Origin: Marinobacter pelagius
GTDB taxonomy: Bacteria; Pseudomonadota; Gammaproteobacteria; Pseudomonadales; Oleiphilaceae
Assembly: GCF_003315345.1 (NCBI RefSeq)
Contig: NZ_QNRO01000009.1
Coordinates: 62,001-126,000, forward strand
Direction of reading: 5' to 3'
DNA length: 64,000 nt
The stretch's first letter is position 1, and the number at the start of each line of letters is the position of its first letter. Under the pieces are notes generated by a model. It was not told the origin of the DNA. It made no database searches and saw only the letters and a program-made list of their open reading frames with translations. A program made the position numbers and the translations under genes. Below, piece after piece: positions 28,117 through 37,239 of this stretch.

Positions 28117-29040
28117 TCACGGCTGCTGACTGGGCCCGCCGCCGAAACGAGCCAGGAATTCCGTTGCCTGCTCCACGGCATTGCCGGCGGTCAGGAAGCT
28201 GGTGATGTGGCCCCGCAGATGCATCAGGTAGAGCTCGGAGTGTACCCCGTTTGCCAGCAAGGCATTGTGGAAGTCCTCCGCCTGCTCCGGCGGCACCAGC
28301 ATGTCCAGGTTGCCGTGGAACAGGAAGAATGGGGGCGCATCGGGGGAGACATGGGCCATGGGTGAGGCCAGCCGATAGATTTCCGGCTTCTCCTGCTCGG
28401 TCCCACCCAGGAACTGGCGGATCAGTCGCCCCGAATCGAACCGGCGCAGGTCGCTGGGGATGCCGCCGGCGACCACCGCAACCGGTCGGGTCCCGGGTCC
28501 GCCATGGGGTTCGCTCAGGGGATGCCCGGGTTCGCTGGTCAGAGCCAGCAGGCTGACCAGATGAGCGCCGGAGGAGAACCCGAAGGCGCTGATGGCATCG
28601 GGATCAATCCGGTAGGCTGTTGCATGCTCCCGCAGCCAACGCATTGCCACCTGAAGGTCATGGAGCTGTGCCGGGAAGGTGTACTCCGGCGCAAAGCGGT
28701 AATCGATGTTCATCACCGCAAAACCGCGCTCGGCCAGTTCCTCGGCAATCCAGGTCATGTCTTCCCGGGAGCGTCGCTCCCAGCCTCCGCCGTGGACCAG
28801 CAGCACCGCCGGCGCCGGGCGGGCCTTTTCCGGCAGATAGAGGTCTGCGAACAGCGGTTCGGGCCAGTCCTGTGGCGAGAAACGGACCGCTGAACGCACC
28901 TCGAAGCCGGTCTCCGGCAGGGCCGCCGGCGCCTCGCGTGCGTTGTGATGGCTGGCGCATCCCGCCAGTAAGAGGCCGCCCAGGATCAGGGCGGCCAGGT
29001 TTGCGCTCCGGCGTTGTCTCACCCGCAGGGCTCCTGTCAT
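28117..29040 (-). CDS. Lipoprotein alpha/beta hydrolase (esterase-like)
   Basis: The 307-residue protein starts with a lipoprotein signal ending in LLLAGC, so it should be lipid-anchored. The mature part is an HSL/BD-FAE-type alpha/beta hydrolase: oxyanion motif HGGGW, nucleophile elbow GFSSGA, and a late catalytic histidine in HLRGHITSF. An ester of a short or aromatic acyl group is a plausible substrate but cannot be told from sequence. It lies two bases after the MddA-like gene, forming a three-gene minus-strand operon. Confidence 0.85.
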   Translation of the reverse strand: MTGALRVRQRRSANLAALILGGLLLAGCASHHNAREAPAALPETGFEVRSAVRFSPQDWPEPLFADLYLPEKARPAPAVLLVHGGGWERRSREDMTWIAEELAERGFAVMNIDYRFAPEYTFPAQLHDLQVAMRWLREHATAYRIDPDAISAFGFSSGAHLVSLLALTSEPGHPLSEPHGGPGTRPVAVVAGGIPSDLRRFDSGRLIRQFLGGTEQEKPEIYRLASPMAHVSPDAPPFFLFHGNLDMLVPPEQAEDFHNALLANGVHSELYLMHLRGHITSFLTAGNAVEQATEFLARFGGGPSQQP

Positions 29041-29042
29041 TG

Positions 29043-29816
29043 CTATCTGTCAGGACAATCTACGAGCGATTCACCCTGGCGGATGCGCCTGGCCCTTCGT
29101 AATCGGGGCAGGAACGCCGGCACCCTTGCCTGATAGTCCCGGTAGATCGGCCCGACCTGGCGTTCAAGATCCGCCTCTTCCACGGGGGTGATCGCCAGGA
29201 TGTAACCGGTCGTGATGACGGCCATCAGCAGGTGGCCGAGGCTCATGTCCGGGGTCGCCCAGAACACGATCATCCAGCCCAGGCTGATGGGGTGCCGTGC
29301 CAGGCCGTAGAGGAACCGGGCGGAAAACGGCACCTCGGTCGCTGGCAGAGCTTGCAGGTGGCGCCAGACCTGGCGCAGGCCGAAGAACTCGAAGTGATTG
29401 ATGTGGAAGGTCGCCGCTACCATGATGACCCAGCCGAGACCGTGCAGGGCGTAGATAGCGGCACGGGCAGCTTCACTCTCCACCTGCCACAGCGAGGCTG
29501 GCAGGGGTGTCCAGGTGGCCAGCAGCAGGAGCAGGCTCAGACCGGCGATCAGCACGTAGGTACTGCGTTCCAGAGCCGGAAGCACAAGCCTTGTCCAGCG
29601 ACGTTTGAAACCGGGGCGCGCCATGATCGAGTGAAGGGCGAAGTAACCCGCCAACAGCAGGGAATTGGCCGCGATGGCAGCCAGTTCGTCCCCTGTCGAA
29701 CCGGTATCGATGCGCCAGGGCCCGAGGTTGAGCAGGAATCCCGCCAGGGCCAGCAGGGCCAGGAAACCCAAAACGTAGCTAACCAGGGCGTAGAGCAGAA
29801 ACAGGACCTTGATCAT
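29043..29816 (-). CDS. mddA: Methanethiol S-methyltransferase-like membrane protein
   Basis: The 257-residue protein has five to six membrane segments and the signature NHFEFFGLRQVW, followed by ARHPISLGWM. This matches MddA, which methylates methanethiol to dimethyl sulfide with S-adenosylmethionine, within the broader NnrU/isoprenylcysteine methyltransferase fold. The alternative is an NnrU-type protein of another substrate. It overlaps the upstream soluble methyltransferase by four bases and is followed by a hydrolase two bases later, so the three are expressed together. Confidence 0.7.
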   Translation of the reverse strand: MIKVLFLLYALVSYVLGFLALLALAGFLLNLGPWRIDTGSTGDELAAIAANSLLLAGYFALHSIMARPGFKRRWTRLVLPALERSTYVLIAGLSLLLLLATWTPLPASLWQVESEAARAAIYALHGLGWVIMVAATFHINHFEFFGLRQVWRHLQALPATEVPFSARFLYGLARHPISLGWMIVFWATPDMSLGHLLMAVITTGYILAITPVEEADLERQVGPIYRDYQARVPAFLPRLRRARRIRQGESLVDCPDR

Positions 29817-30913
29817 GACTGTTCGCCCTCCCCGCGCCGTGCGATGAAGTAGACATTGAAAGGGTCATGGTCGAGCCGCTGGGACCGGATGTCACCGAAT
29901 CCGGCCTGGCGCAGCATCAGCTCTGCCCGTTCCTCGCCCCACAGGGTGCCGAGACCCGGTCCGCCCTGGGCCAGCGACACCGGTGTGCAGTGGGCACAGG
30001 AAATGGCATACAGCAGCGGCCCCAGCGGGTGGTCCAGGTTGTTTTCCAGGAAAGTTGAGCCGGCGATGTCCTGCATCAGGTAGGTGCCTCCGGGCCTGAG
30101 GGCCCGGGCAATGCCCCGCAGTAACGCCGCGGGGTCGGCCTGATCGTGTAAGGCATCGAACGAGGTAATGAGATCGTACTGTGCGGGTTCTTCGAAATCC
30201 CGGAGATCCCGGGTGGCGAAGTGCAGGTTGGTCAGCCCCAGCCGGGCGGCTTCGGCGCGGGTCGGCCGGAAGGCTTCCTCGCACAGGTCGTAGCCCTGGA
30301 AGTGACTGTTCGGGAAGGCCTTTGCCAGACTCAGCAGGGCAAGACCGCGCCCGCAACCGGCGTCGAGTACCGAGATGCCGTCCTCCAGGCGTTCCCGCAG
30401 TTCCGGAACCAGAGGCAGGATGTGGTCAAAAAGGGCGCAAACCACGGTCTGGTAGCTGTCTTCCGCCATGACGTCATGAAAGCAGGGATAGCGGTGGTAG
30501 TGCAGTCCCTCCCCGTTTCGGAAACAGTCGGTCAGAGCGTCCTCCATGCTGGCGATCACGGGGATGAAGCGGGCGGTCACCGCCAGGTTATCGGGACTGG
30601 CGCTGCGGGTCAGGCAGGCGGCGTGGGCCGGGTCCAGGGTGAAGGTTCCGGCTTCGGGCTGGTAGTCCACGATGGCGCCGGTGACCATCACTGACAGCCA
30701 TTCCCGTACGTAACGCTCGTTCAGGCCACAGGCGTCGGCAATTTGCTGGCTGGTGGCTGGCGGCAGACTGGCCAGGGTATCGAACAGTCCGAGCCGGTGA
30801 CCGAGGGAGGTCATGGTAACCACGGCGGCGTTATTGACCATGGTTGCGAACCGTTCGCCAAAGGCCTCCGGGGTCCGTGGCTGGTGGGTGTCGAGGTTCA
30901 GGGGGGCGTTCAT
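29813..30913 (-). CDS. SAM-dependent methyltransferase with N-terminal winged helix
   Basis: The 366-residue protein has a dimerisation winged helix (residues 25-110, with TSQQIADACGLNERYVREWL) and a Rossmann methyltransferase domain with motif I VLDAGCGRGLALL near residue 185. The acidic loop FQGYDL follows. LRPGGTYLMQDI is the post-motif III strand. The architecture is that of small-molecule methyltransferases. AAGGAG stands seven bases before the ATG. It heads the operon with the MddA-like gene; a shared sulfur or methyl-acceptor substrate is possible. It is divergent from the AraC/GlxA-type regulator across 171 bases. Confidence 0.85.
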   Translation of the reverse strand: MNAPLNLDTHQPRTPEAFGERFATMVNNAAVVTMTSLGHRLGLFDTLASLPPATSQQIADACGLNERYVREWLSVMVTGAIVDYQPEAGTFTLDPAHAACLTRSASPDNLAVTARFIPVIASMEDALTDCFRNGEGLHYHRYPCFHDVMAEDSYQTVVCALFDHILPLVPELRERLEDGISVLDAGCGRGLALLSLAKAFPNSHFQGYDLCEEAFRPTRAEAARLGLTNLHFATRDLRDFEEPAQYDLITSFDALHDQADPAALLRGIARALRPGGTYLMQDIAGSTFLENNLDHPLGPLLYAISCAHCTPVSLAQGGPGLGTLWGEERAELMLRQAGFGDIRSQRLDHDPFNVYFIARRGEGEQS

Positions 30914-31084
30914 ATCTATGCTCCTTCCGGTTTTTGTGTGAATGCTCCCTGATCTTGCACCCCTCGCCCCGGACGTCCCTCAGCGAAATCGGTCAGTTCC
31001 TGTCCGAATCCGCCATCCGACCCCCGGACTTGCGTTTTTCTGCCGATGTTGGAAGCTTTGGGGAGGAAGACGGGGGAAATCTCC

Positions 31085-32140
31085 ATGGCAAAAAACACCG
31101 ATGCGGTCCAGCCAGTGCAGATAGGCATTCTGGCCATGCCTCAGGCGACCGCGTCACCGATCTACGGCATGCAGGAGCTGCTGGGTTCAGCAGGCAGGGA
31201 CTGGAGCTTGTTGGTGCAGGGCGAAGCCGGCGAACCCCTGATCCTGGTAGAGATTGTCTCAGTGGAAGGGCAGCCGATGGAGCTGGCCAACGGTGCTCTG
31301 GTGAGGCCAACCCGCCGGCTTGACCGGGATTATTGCCCCGATGCCTTGTGCATTCTGGAGGTGATGTTCGACCCGGCCGACGGGCCAGCCGGACTGTTCG
31401 AGCGCGAGGTGGCCTGGATCCGGGATTACTGGGACCGGGGCGGGCTGCTGGCCACCGCCTGCACCGGCGCGGTCCTACTGGGCGAGGCGGGGCTGCTGGC
31501 GGGCGAGGATGCCACCACCCACTGGGGTTTCTGTGAGTTCATGGCCCGCCGCTATCCGGGGGTGCGCATGCATCCGGAGCGGGCCATGGTTGCCTCCGGC
31601 ATCGGTCAGCGCCTTATCATGTCGGGCGGTGGCACGTCCTGGATGGATCTGGGCCTGTACCTGATTGCCCGCTTCTGCAGCCAGGCCGAAGCCATCCGCG
31701 TGGCCAAGGTGCATCTGGTGGAATGGCATGAAGACGGCCAGCAGCCGTTCGTCGCCATGAACCACCAGCGCCAGTCCATTGACGCGGTGATTGCCGGGTG
31801 CCAGCGCTGGCTGGCGCATCATTACGACCAACCTTCACCGGTGGCCGGCATGATCGGCCTCAGCGGCCTGAGTGAGCGCTCCTTCCACCGGCGTTTTCGC
31901 CAGGCCACCGGGATGACCCCAATCGAATATGTTCTGACATTGCGGCTGGAGGAGGCCAAACAGATTCTCGAGACCAGCCATGTTTCGGTGGAAGCGGTGG
32001 CGGAGATGGTGGGCTATCAGGACGCGGCGTTCTTTTCCCGGAAATTTCAGCAGCGGGTGGGGCTGACACCGGCCCAGTACCGGAGGAAGTTTGCCGGCGT
32101 TGGTCGTCTTCACCAGCAACCGGGATCGCCGACCGGTTGA
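31085..32140 (+). CDS. GlxA-type transcriptional regulator (DJ-1 plus AraC domains)
   Basis: The 351-residue regulator has a DJ-1/PfpI-like domain (residues 12-190, with [17 protein letters not shown] around the nucleophile-elbow cysteine) and a C-terminal AraC DNA-binding domain with two helix-turn-helices (SLSERSF-like and [18 protein letters not shown]). The start at 31085 is preferred over 31046 because it matches the conserved beginning and has an upstream GGGGGA. Its target is unknown; the divergent methyltransferase operon is a candidate. The last codons abut a 5'-truncated hydrolase pseudogene, so its 3' end may mark a deletion junction. Confidence 0.85.
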   Translation: MAKNTDAVQPVQIGILAMPQATASPIYGMQELLGSAGRDWSLLVQGEAGEPLILVEIVSVEGQPMELANGALVRPTRRLDRDYCPDALCILEVMFDPADGPAGLFEREVAWIRDYWDRGGLLATACTGAVLLGEAGLLAGEDATTHWGFCEFMARRYPGVRMHPERAMVASGIGQRLIMSGGGTSWMDLGLYLIARFCSQAEAIRVAKVHLVEWHEDGQQPFVAMNHQRQSIDAVIAGCQRWLAHHYDQPSPVAGMIGLSGLSERSFHRRFRQATGMTPIEYVLTLRLEEAKQILETSHVSVEAVAEMVGYQDAAFFSRKFQQRVGLTPAQYRRKFAGVGRLHQQPGSPTG

Positions 32141-32150
32141 TTCTGTCCGG

Positions 32151-33541
32151 ATCCCCTGCCGGACGGAGCTTTCCGACCAGGCGCGCGACGATTTCAATGC
32201 AGACTGGCCGGACCGGTTTGCCTGGAAGCACGCCCACTCCGGAGTTAACCCCGAGGCTGACTGGGGCCGGCACGTGTTGCAGTCCATCGAATTCGGCTTC
32301 TATGTGCTCAATGAACGGTATGGCCGGGCATTGGGTAATGGTGAAACCCTGGCCACCATCCGTCCCCGCAGCACCCTGGTGATCGCCTCCAGTGTGTCCA
32401 ATGGCGGCGGCGCCTCGGTGCGGGCGGCAGAGTTGGACGACCGGGGTCTGATTGACGGCATAGCAGTGTCCGAGCCGAATCTCAACCCGGTGGTGGATCG
32501 CAGCTTCACCATCCGCCAGGGCGATGGGCCGGTGATAAGCGATCACAGCCGGAGCCTGCTGGATTACACCACGGCGCTGGCGGTCTACCAGGGCTGCGCC
32601 AATCAGGCACCGGGGATCCGGGACCAGGCGCCGCTCAATAGTCTGTTCAATCCGCCGGCCGTGGGTGAGAACATCTGTCAGTCCCTGGCCAGCAAGGGTC
32701 TGGTGACTGGCGTGACGGTGGAGGAGCAGGCCACGGATGCCCTGAGGATTCTCAACGACGAACTCGGTATCCAGCCCGAACAGAATCTGCTGGCGCCGGT
32801 GCACTTTGGCCTTTCCGTGGCCCAGAGCATTGCCATGACCTACGCCAATGCTTATGGCCGCGCCGGGGTCGAGGACCGGCTGTGTGGTATCAGCCTGGCG
32901 GCTACCGACGCCTTCGGTGCGGTCACGCACCTGCCCCCGACCGATGAGGCAGCCCTGTATGCCACCAGTAACGGCATTCCTCCCACCGGTGGCGTAAACC
33001 TGGTCAATGACGGTGCCGTGGGTCAGCCGACGTTGCTGGCAGCGAGTATTTCGGCGATCCGCTGACCGGCGAACAGGCACTCTGGTCCGACCGTATCGCT
33101 TCGGGTATTTCTGCAATCCGGGCTAACGGAGATCTGCACGGCAAGCCGGCGGTGTTCGTAACGGGCCGGGCTGATGCCATCCTGCCCATCAACCATACGT
33201 CCCGGCCCTATGTGGGCCTGAACCGGCGGGTCGAGGGCAAGCACAGCGGACTGCGTTACTATGAAATCCTCAACGCCCATCACCTGGATGTGCTCAACGG
33301 CTTTCCCGGCATTGCCGAGCGCTACGTGCCCCTGCATCACTACTATTTCCAGGCGCTGGACCTGGTCTGGGAGCACCTGACCGAAAAACGGCCATTGCCG
33401 CCGAGCCAGGTGGTCCGCACGATGCCCCGGGGCAATCTGACCACGCCATTGGGTGAGGCCAACCTGCCTGCGATCAGTCCCGAGCCTGTACCTCAGGACC
33501 GGATCGTCTTTACCGGGAGCCAGCTCCGGATTCCCGAGTAA
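32151..33541 (+). pseudogene. 3-hydroxybutyrate oligomer hydrolase, N-truncated and frameshifted
   Basis: The sequence from [17 protein letters not shown] onward matches 3-hydroxybutyrate-oligomer hydrolases (PF10605), including the nucleophile motif SSVSNGGGA and GGVNLVNDG. It starts mid-protein: the first third is absent and the GlxA gene occupies its place. Near 33030-33050 the frame breaks; homologous sequence ([16 protein letters not shown], then [17 protein letters not shown]) continues in another frame to 33541. Full family members are about 700 residues. It sits directly upstream of the 3-hydroxybutyrate regulon it would have fed. I judge it inactive. Confidence 0.85.
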
Positions 33542-33560
33542 TGCCTCACTGCCTTGCCCC

Positions 33561-33577
33561 GGCCCCGTGCCGGGGCC
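33561..33577 (+). terminator. Possible terminator after the pseudogene
   Basis: GGCCCCG (33561-33567) and CGGGGCC (33571-33577) form a seven-pair stem with a three-base loop. The following TTTGCCCCTTTT is a poor but T-bearing tail. Confidence 0.4.
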
Positions 33578-33623
33578 TCACCCGTTTGCCCCTTTTCCGG
33601 GGTGGTCATATACTCTCGGCGAG

Positions 33624-33643
33624 GTGTCCGGTTTTCCGGATAC
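33624..33643. promoter_or_regulatory. Palindromic operator before the sigma-54 activator
   Basis: GTGTCCGG-TTTT-CCGGATAC is a 20-base palindrome (seven of eight positions match) 15 bases before the activator ATG. The same half-sites with the same four-base spacer recur at 35161-35176 in front of dctP, so it is a likely binding site for the activator itself, giving autoregulation. Confidence 0.65.
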
Positions 33644-33658
33644 CCGGGTGCTGTTGTA

Positions 33659-35104
33659 ATGATCAAACCTGAAAGCGGTGGTGCACACTCCATGACACAG
33701 TTGTTTGGCGACCGGACCCGGCGCGGGTTGACCTGCGAACTGATCGAGGCGCTGTTTCCCATGTTCGAGGAAGCCAGTGCCGGTGCCATCGCCGTGGATC
33801 GGGAAGCCCGGATCACCTGGATCAATCAGAGCTATGCCCAGCTGCTGGGACTGGGCGACGTTGCCGATGCCATCGGCAAACCGGTGCGGGTGGTGATTCC
33901 CCATACCCGCATGCCGGAAGTGGTTGAGACCGGCAAGCCACTGCTGCTGGACATCATGGAACACGACAAGCAGCAACTGGTGGTGACCCGTATGCCGTAT
34001 TACGACGATGACGGTGAGCTGGTCGGCGCCGTGGCCTTTGTCCTCTACGATGACCTGCAGCCCCTGACCCCGCTGGTCAGCAAGTACCGTCGGCTGCATC
34101 AGGACCTGGCGGCGGCACGCAAGGCGCTGGCGAAAAAGGCCCGGGGCACCCGCTACAGCCTGGGGGATTTTGTTGGCGCAAGTCCGGCCGCGCTGGAAGT
34201 GAAGCGCCGGGCCCGTCTGGCTGCCGGACGGGACATGCCGGTGCTGCTGCTGGGCGAGACCGGCACCGGCAAGGAAGTGCTGGCCCAGGCTATCCATTCG
34301 GTCTCCACCCGCACTGACAAGCCCTTCGTGGGCGTGAACGTGGCGGCGATTCCCGATAATCTGCTGGAGGCCGAGTTCTTCGGCGTCGCCCCCGGCGCCT
34401 ACACCGGTGCAGACCGGCGCACCCGCGACGGCAAGTTCCAGCTGGCAAACGGCGGCACCCTGTTCCTGGACGAGGTGGGCGATATGCCCCTGCCACTGCA
34501 GGCCAAACTGCTGCGCGCCCTCCAGGAAGGGGAGATCGAACCGCTGGGGTCGAACAAGGTGGTGCCCGTGGATGTCCGGGTCATCGCCGCCACCAGCCGC
34601 AACCTGGAAACGATGATTGCCGAGGGCAGCTTCCGGTCGGACCTGTACTACCGTCTCAACGTGCTGGAAATACCCATCCCGCCCTTGCGCGACCGCCTGG
34701 CCGACCTCGGGGTGCTGTGCGAAGCACTGCTGGAGGATATCGGTGACGGTCTGGATGTCCGTGGTGAGATCACCGACGCCGGTGTTTCGGCCCTGGCCGG
34801 TTACGACTGGCCCGGTAATATCCGGGAATTGCGCAACGTACTGGAACGAGCCCTGACCATGGGTGAGGACGGTGGCCTGCTGGACGCCGATGCCATCTTC
34901 AAGGTGCTCCCGCGAAACGGCAACCGCCCGGTGTCGACCCTGGCTCCACGCCCCGTCCGACCCCTGAGCCAGACCATGGCGGAAGCCGAGGCCCAGGCCA
35001 TCGAAGAGGCCCTGGTGGCCGCCCGTGGCAACCGGACCCGTGCGGCCAAGTTGCTCGGAATCTCCCGCTCCGTCCTTTACGAAAAGCTTGCCAGGATGTC
35101 CTGA
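33659..35104 (+). CDS. Sigma-54-dependent activator (PAS-AAA-Fis), HbcR-like
   Basis: The 481-residue protein has a PAS-like sensory domain (about residues 20-120, with GAIAVDREARITWINQSY), an AAA+ domain with Walker A GETGTGKE at 199-206 and a sigma-54 contact loop GAYTGA at 246-251, and a C-terminal Fis helix-turn-helix (AAKLLGISRSVLY). The loop has Tyr in place of the usual Phe. The start at 33659 places the operator just upstream; the longer frame from 33554 runs through it. Placement before a sigma-54 promoter and 3-hydroxybutyrate genes suggests an HbcR-like role sensing that substrate. Confidence 0.88.
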   Translation: MIKPESGGAHSMTQLFGDRTRRGLTCELIEALFPMFEEASAGAIAVDREARITWINQSYAQLLGLGDVADAIGKPVRVVIPHTRMPEVVETGKPLLLDIMEHDKQQLVVTRMPYYDDDGELVGAVAFVLYDDLQPLTPLVSKYRRLHQDLAAARKALAKKARGTRYSLGDFVGASPAALEVKRRARLAAGRDMPVLLLGETGTGKEVLAQAIHSVSTRTDKPFVGVNVAAIPDNLLEAEFFGVAPGAYTGADRRTRDGKFQLANGGTLFLDEVGDMPLPLQAKLLRALQEGEIEPLGSNKVVPVDVRVIAATSRNLETMIAEGSFRSDLYYRLNVLEIPIPPLRDRLADLGVLCEALLEDIGDGLDVRGEITDAGVSALAGYDWPGNIRELRNVLERALTMGEDGGLLDADAIFKVLPRNGNRPVSTLAPRPVRPLSQTMAEAEAQAIEEALVAARGNRTRAAKLLGISRSVLYEKLARMS

Positions 35105-35160
35105 TTTCCGGACGGCTGTCCTGAACTCCGTACAAATACCTACGACTCTGGTCTTAATGT

Positions 35161-35176
35161 GTCCGGAAATCCGGAC
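35161..35176. promoter_or_regulatory. Palindromic upstream activator site for the dctPQM operon
   Basis: GTCCGG-AAAT-CCGGAC is a perfect 16-base palindrome with half-sites identical to those before the activator gene. Its center is about 100 bases before the predicted start point near 35268, the usual distance for a sigma-54 enhancer site. Confidence 0.7.
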
Positions 35177-35242
35177 TAGTCTCTCCTGCAATGACCTCCG
35201 CTTTTTATCTAACTATCTGAAATTTAGATGGAATTTCGATCT

Positions 35243-35258
35243 GGCACGTCATCTGCTA
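35243..35258 (+). promoter_or_regulatory. Sigma-54 promoter of the dctPQM-SDR-ligase operon
   Basis: TGGCACGTCATCTGCT matches the -24/-12 consensus TGGCAC-N5-TTGC, with GG at 35244-35245 and GC at 35256-35257 at the exact canonical spacing; one -12 base differs. Transcription would begin near 35268, giving a leader of about 165 bases. The 327-base gap 35105-35431 holds no gene and is explained by this promoter and the activator site. Confidence 0.75.
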
Positions 35259-35431
35259 TGCCCTGGTTGCAGGACGTCAGAACAACGCAGACAACAAGAC
35301 TGACGCCGACTGTTGGACCCGGACTTCCCATTCGTCTGTCTGTTCCTGCGTCGTCTGACCTATTCAGATCCGGCCCTCCATAGCGGTATTCCGCGGGGCC
35401 ATACACAACAACAATGCAAGGAGACTTGCCA

Positions 35432-36484
35432 ATGAAACTTCTCAAGGCCCTCACCGGTGTGGCCGGTGCGATCGCTCTGACTACCGGTTCCGCGTTTGCA
35501 GACGATCTGCGCTGGAAAATGCCCGTAGCCTTCGCTACCAACCTTCCGGGCCTGGGTTCTCCCGCCGCCTGGGTTGCAGATAACCTCACCACCGCCTCCG
35601 ATGGCAGCATCCAGGTCCGTGTCTATGAGCCGGGCAAGCTGGTTCCGCCATTCGATATTCTCCAGGCTGTGTCTGATGGCAAGGTATCGGCTGGTTACAC
35701 CTGGATCGGCTACGACCAGGGCAAAGTGCCGGCGATTCCCCTGTTTGCCGCTGTACCCTTCGGCATGAAGCCCCCGGCCTACATTGGCTGGTATTACTTC
35801 GGCGGCGGTCATGAACTGCTGCAGGAAACCTATGCCAACAAGGGCTTTGATGTACATGCACAGCTGTGCGGCATCATCGGGCCTGAAACAGCGGGTTGGT
35901 ACGCCGAACCCATCGAATCCCTGGAAGACTACGAGGGCCTGAAGATTCGCTTCGCCGGCCTGGGCGGCAAGGTCCTCGAAAAACTGGGTGCCTCTGTCAC
36001 CATGATGCCGGGCGGTGAGCTGTACCAGGCTCTGGAAAAAGGCACCATCGATGCCACTGAATTTTCCATGCCCGCCATCGACCAGATCCTGGGCTTCAAT
36101 CAGGTGGTCAAGTACAACCTGTTCCCGGGATGGCACCAGCAGTTCACGGCCCAGTACATGCTGATCAACCAGGATGAGTGGGATCGTGCCACCGAAGCCC
36201 AGAAGGCGCTGGTTGAAGCTTCCTGTACCGCGGCGACGACTCGTGGTCTGGCCGAGGGCGAGTACAAGAACGGCAAGGTTCTGGCCGAGTTCCAGGACAA
36301 GGGCGTTCAGGCCGATCAGATTCCCCGCGAAGTTCTGCTCAAGCTGAAGGAAGTGACCGAGGAAGTGCTGAAAGAGGAAGCCGCCAAGGATGCCGACTTC
36401 AAGCGTGTGTACGAGAGCCAGCAGGAATTCATGGAATCCTACAAGGTCTGGGATACCCGCGCCTATGTTCCGGCGGACCTGTAA
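35432..36484 (+). CDS. dctP: TRAP transporter substrate-binding protein (DctP family)
   Basis: This periplasmic binding protein captures an organic acid for the TRAP permease. It has a signal peptide cleaved near GSAFA-DD and a mature domain with the family features WVADNLTTASDG, the central YEGLKIRFAGLGGKVLEKLGA and GTIDATEFSMP. The conserved arginine of IRFAG normally salt-bridges the substrate carboxylate. AAGGAG eight bases before 35432 fixes the start. The usual length is about 330-350; this is 350. Context suggests 3-hydroxybutyrate as ligand, which is inference. Confidence 0.93.
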   Translation: MKLLKALTGVAGAIALTTGSAFADDLRWKMPVAFATNLPGLGSPAAWVADNLTTASDGSIQVRVYEPGKLVPPFDILQAVSDGKVSAGYTWIGYDQGKVPAIPLFAAVPFGMKPPAYIGWYYFGGGHELLQETYANKGFDVHAQLCGIIGPETAGWYAEPIESLEDYEGLKIRFAGLGGKVLEKLGASVTMMPGGELYQALEKGTIDATEFSMPAIDQILGFNQVVKYNLFPGWHQQFTAQYMLINQDEWDRATEAQKALVEASCTAATTRGLAEGEYKNGKVLAEFQDKGVQADQIPREVLLKLKEVTEEVLKEEAAKDADFKRVYESQQEFMESYKVWDTRAYVPADL

Positions 36485-36501
36485 GGTTCGGGGCTGACCC
36501 T

Positions 36502-36568
36502 GAGCACCGGAAGCATTTCCGGTGCTCTCTGATCAAGTCTGGATGGCCCTGCGGGGCCATCCTTGTTT
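36502..36568 (+). terminator. Tandem hairpins between dctP and dctQ
   Basis: An 11-pair stem (36502-36512 with 36517-36527) is followed by a nine-pair stem (36541-36549 with 36554-36562) and TTGTTT. Tandem stems here would stop part of the transcription or protect the upstream message, giving more binding protein than permease, as is common for solute-binding-protein operons. Confidence 0.65.
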
Positions 36569-36600
36569 CACGGCAGGCTTTCTGAACGAGGAACTGTTGT

Positions 36601-37239
36601 ATGGCAGTGTCTGATAAAGGCTCATCGACCGATGTGCACGCATCGGCGTCGGACGCCGGTCAATTTATTCATCATCACACCGAGTTCCCGACCACCCGAC
36701 TCAGCCAGTTAATGGATGGTGTGATCTCTGCGATAGGTAAGAGTGCTTCCTGGCTCTGGTTTGTGGTCACCGGCGTGATCATCTACGCAGTGGTGGGTCG
36801 CTACGCCTTTGGTATGGGCTCGGTAACCCTGGAGGAAGTCCAGTGGCATCTGGCCGGTGCCGGTTGGTTGTTGGGGTTGGGCTATACCCTGGTAACAGAT
36901 GATCATGTCAGGGTGGATGTCATCCATGAGCGCCTGTCGCTCAAAGGCCAGGCCTGGATTGAACTGTTCGGTATCGTCTTTCTGTTGCTGCCGTTTCTCG
37001 CGCTGGCGGTCAACGAAATGGTCCCCTACGCCTTCAGCTCGTGGGAACAGGGGGAGACCAGCCAGGCACCTGCCGGGCTTCCGCACCGCTGGATTCTGAA
37101 GGGCATTATGACATTGTCTTTTGTTCTGCTGATCATTGCTGCCCTGTCCCGCCTGCTGAAAGTTACTGCCCTGCTTTTCGGCTTTCCGAAGCCAATCCGG
37201 GTCGAGTCCGATAAGAACAAGAAAGAGGATGCGTCCTGA
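36601..37239 (+). CDS. dctQ: TRAP transporter small permease (DctQ)
   Basis: The 212-residue protein has four membrane segments, among them SWLWFVVTGVIIYAVVGRYAFG and GIVFLLLPFLALAV, with the family motif EEVQWHLAGAGWLLG. DctQ is the small subunit that associates with DctM. The cytoplasmic N-terminal extension of about 45 residues is longer than usual. GAGGAA precedes the ATG. It shares one base with the dctM start, so the two are coupled. Confidence 0.92.
   Translation: MAVSDKGSSTDVHASASDAGQFIHHHTEFPTTRLSQLMDGVISAIGKSASWLWFVVTGVIIYAVVGRYAFGMGSVTLEEVQWHLAGAGWLLGLGYTLVTDDHVRVDVIHERLSLKGQAWIELFGIVFLLLPFLALAVNEMVPYAFSSWEQGETSQAPAGLPHRWILKGIMTLSFVLLIIAALSRLLKVTALLFGFPKPIRVESDKNKKEDAS

Noticed and set aside
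33554..33658. Longer N-terminus of the sigma-54 activator
   Set aside because: It would translate through the operator palindrome and has no conserved residues.
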